DNA of 64,000 bases from the NCBI RefSeq assembly GCF_000001735.4, contig NC_003076.8, positions 19,657,835 to 19,721,834 of the forward strand. Direction: 5' to 3'. Below are positions 62,501 through 64,000 of the stretch, piece after piece. Every line of letters begins with the position of its first letter. Position 1 is the stretch's first letter. The position numbers and the translations under genes were made by a program. The notes beneath the pieces were generated by a model that did not search any database, was not told the DNA's origin, and worked only from the letters and a program-made list of their open reading frames with translations. This DNA is from Arabidopsis thaliana (Eukaryota; Streptophyta; Magnoliopsida; Brassicales; Brassicaceae).

Positions 62501-63098
62501 AACTCTATCGTCATCTCTCCGTGAATTGCGAAACCTCGAAATGCTTAATGTCCTTTTTTCGCCCGAAATCGTTATGGTTGATCATATGGGAGAGTTTGTT
62601 CTGGATCATTTTATTCATCTAAAACAGTTGGGATTGGCAGTACGTATGTCAAAGATTCCTGATCAACATCAATTCCCTCCCCACCTTGCCCACATACATC
62701 TAGTGCATTGCGTCATGAAAGAGGATCCAATGCCAATTCTAGAAAAGTTGCTTCATTTGAAGTCGGTTGCATTAAGTTATGGTGCTTTCATCGGGCGGAG
62801 AGTGGTGTGCTCAAAAGGCGGATTTCCTCAATTATGTGCCCTAGGAATATCTGGAGAATCAGAATTGGAAGAGTGGATAGTAGAAGAAGGGTCGATGCCA
62901 TGTCTTCGTACTTTGACTATACATGATTGCGAAAAGTTGAAGGAACTTCCTGATGGACTCAAGTACATAACATCCTTAAAGGAGCTAAAGATTAGAGAAA
63001 TGAAGAGGGAGTGGAAGGAGAAACTGGTACCAGGTGGAGAAGATTACTACAAAGTCCAACACATTCCCGATGTTCAATTTATCAACTGTGACCTGTAG
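59572..63098 (+). CDS. RPP8-like CC-NBS-LRR disease-resistance protein
   Basis: Exons 59572-60448, 60576-60722 and 61396-63098 give 908 aa, the usual RPP8-family size. The N-terminal coiled coil begins MAEGFVSFGLEKLWDLL and has the EDVID-type variant (FLEDVKDLVFDAEDIIESYV). The NB-ARC domain shows the P-loop GMGGIGKTT, kinase-2 LLVLDDVW, RNBS-B-type MLLTSRNEGV, GLPLAVKALGG and the MHD-type motif MHDMMREV, all apparently intact. About a dozen irregular LRRs follow (VLDLSRV, LRYLSLYG, LRNLGVSL, LEMLNV), ending in a conserved C-terminal LKELPDGLKYITSLKEL. NLRs sense pathogen effectors and trigger cell death (family knowledge). The frame is open 41 codons upstream but lacks an ATG there. Recalled as AT5G48620. 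Confidence 0.95.
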
Positions 63099-63828
63099 CA
63101 GGTAAAAAATAAATTGTATGGTGTTCACTTTGTTTTTTTCTATGTTGTTGTTGGATTCGTGTGAAAGTCATGTGGACAGTCTCAACGACTATACATTGTT
63201 CCAGCATCGATCATCTTTGAAATAGATGCAGGAAAGACCAAGAAGCGAGCCAAATTCTCTTATATTGGGAGAGATAGAGGCTGCTTCACAAAAGTCATCA
63301 GCTGATCAACAGGTTTTTCCGAAGAATAGCTTATGAAGAATACAGATCCTCAAGTATTAATGATTACGTTTCCAGTCTTGGAGCTCTCGCTTTCAGTGAA
63401 TCGTTATGTTGTGTAGCTCAGAACTATATTATAGAAACAATGCTTATATTGTTGTTTGTTTTTGATGTGGATGCATGGAACTTGCTTGAGAACTCTTTTA
63501 CAAAATGGAGAAACGAAACTTGTAAAATTTGGATATTTTCTGTTTATTGTAAAATTTGGATATATTTTAAGAATTGCGTTTTGCTTTCTCGTTTGTGATT
63601 TAACCCAGTTCGTTTTGTAAGCTCTATTTACACCATCAAATCTTGTCAGTTTTTTTTGACGTTTTGTTAGTTTTGCACCTCTTTTACTGTGTATACGCAG
63701 AGGCAAGACATGGTTGAACCAAGACGAGCAAAACTGATGTACAATAAACAGAATAATCTCATTTCCAAAACTTCTGGCAAAACATTATATTTTCTCAAGG
63801 GAACAAAACACACAGACAAGTCGAAACT
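63099..63828. other. Convergent 3' flanks of the NLR and cyclin C genes
   Basis: A likely 3' UTR intron of the NLR runs from GTAAAA (63103) to an acceptor TGCAG at about 63230. The rest is UTR of both genes. No further gene. Confidence 0.55.
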
Positions 63829-63933
63829 TTATGGGTTTGTAGCAAGTTTGTTGAAGGCGGCGTGAACTCTCTCTTCCGTGAACAGTCTATGGTTTTCATA
63901 GAAATCTAATATCTCCATTGCAATATTCTTCAC
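63829..63933 (-). CDS. CYCC1-2: Cyclin C, last coding exon (partial, gene continues beyond window)
   Basis: A minus-strand exon 63933-63829 preceded by an acceptor (GGCAG). It encodes 34 residues and a stop, including VKNIAMEILDFYENHR and the end AAFNKLATNP, matching plant cyclin C C-termini. Cyclin C partners CDK8 in the Mediator kinase module (established). Only intron sequence of this gene lies in 63934-64000. The identity relies partly on remembered gene order. Confidence 0.8.
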   Translation of the reverse strand: MKNIAMEILDFYENHRLFTEERVHAAFNKLATNP

Positions 63934-64000
63934 CTGCCAATATGTTCACAACATTCCGATGAACAACTAAACAAGACCATGCCTTCTAGTAACAACAGAG

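Overview
The window is nuclear DNA of a crucifer, almost certainly Arabidopsis thaliana chromosome 5. The gene order reads BTB protein, augmin AUG3, CRRSP55, HINT3, bHLH78/CIB2, ROF2, FKBP15-2, SMC4, an RPP8-like NLR and cyclin C. I recall this order as the AT5G48510-AT5G48630 interval. Support from the sequence is short GT-AG introns, AT-rich spacers, Brassicaceae-type defensin-like and DUF1216-like genes, and spliced models whose lengths equal those I know for the family members (AUG3 617 aa, HINT3 197, ROF2 578, FKBP15-2 163, bHLH78 498, NLR 908). Locus names come from memory and should be confirmed by alignment.

Layout. 0.2-3.5 kb: a two-exon BTB gene, a decayed DUF1216-like fragment, and a defensin-like (DEFL) gene on the minus strand. 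3.5-12 kb: AUG3 (18 exons, +), a small mitochondrial-type protein gene (-) that appears to have lost its last two coding segments to a stop codon, and the DUF26 secreted protein CRRSP55 (-). 12-16.5 kb: AT-rich spacer with W boxes, a Helitron-like 3' end and a hAT-type MITE. 16.5-23 kb: an unrelated DEFL gene, HINT3 and an F-box/FBA gene (+). 23-26 kb: spacer with repeats and a hairpin. 26-29 kb: bHLH78/CIB2 (+). 29-33 kb: repeat-bearing spacer. 33-39.5 kb: ROF2 (-), a DUF1216-like pseudogene (-) and FKBP15-2 (-). 40-44 kb: a DUF760 plastid-type protein (+) and a second DEFL paralogue (+). 44-51 kb: condensin SMC4 (28 exons, +). 52-58 kb: a third DEFL paralogue (+) and a Lys/Glu-rich nuclear-type protein (+). 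59.5-63.1 kb: RPP8-like CC-NBS-LRR (+). 63.8 kb to the end: last exon of a cyclin C gene (-).

The genes do not form one pathway. Themes are cell division (augmin, SMC4), protein folding (two FKBPs, one cytosolic/nuclear and one ER), and a fast-evolving secreted or defence layer (four DEFL genes, CRRSP55, the NLR). The most informative non-routine signals are local decay and duplication. Three related DEFL copies include one whose ancestral splice acceptor is destroyed and one that keeps an empty MITE target site. There is also a nonsense-truncated mitochondrial gene, a multiply broken DUF1216-like gene with a second fragment 35 kb away, and several MITEs with intact target-site duplications. 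I found no convincing evidence for a wholly new biological system.
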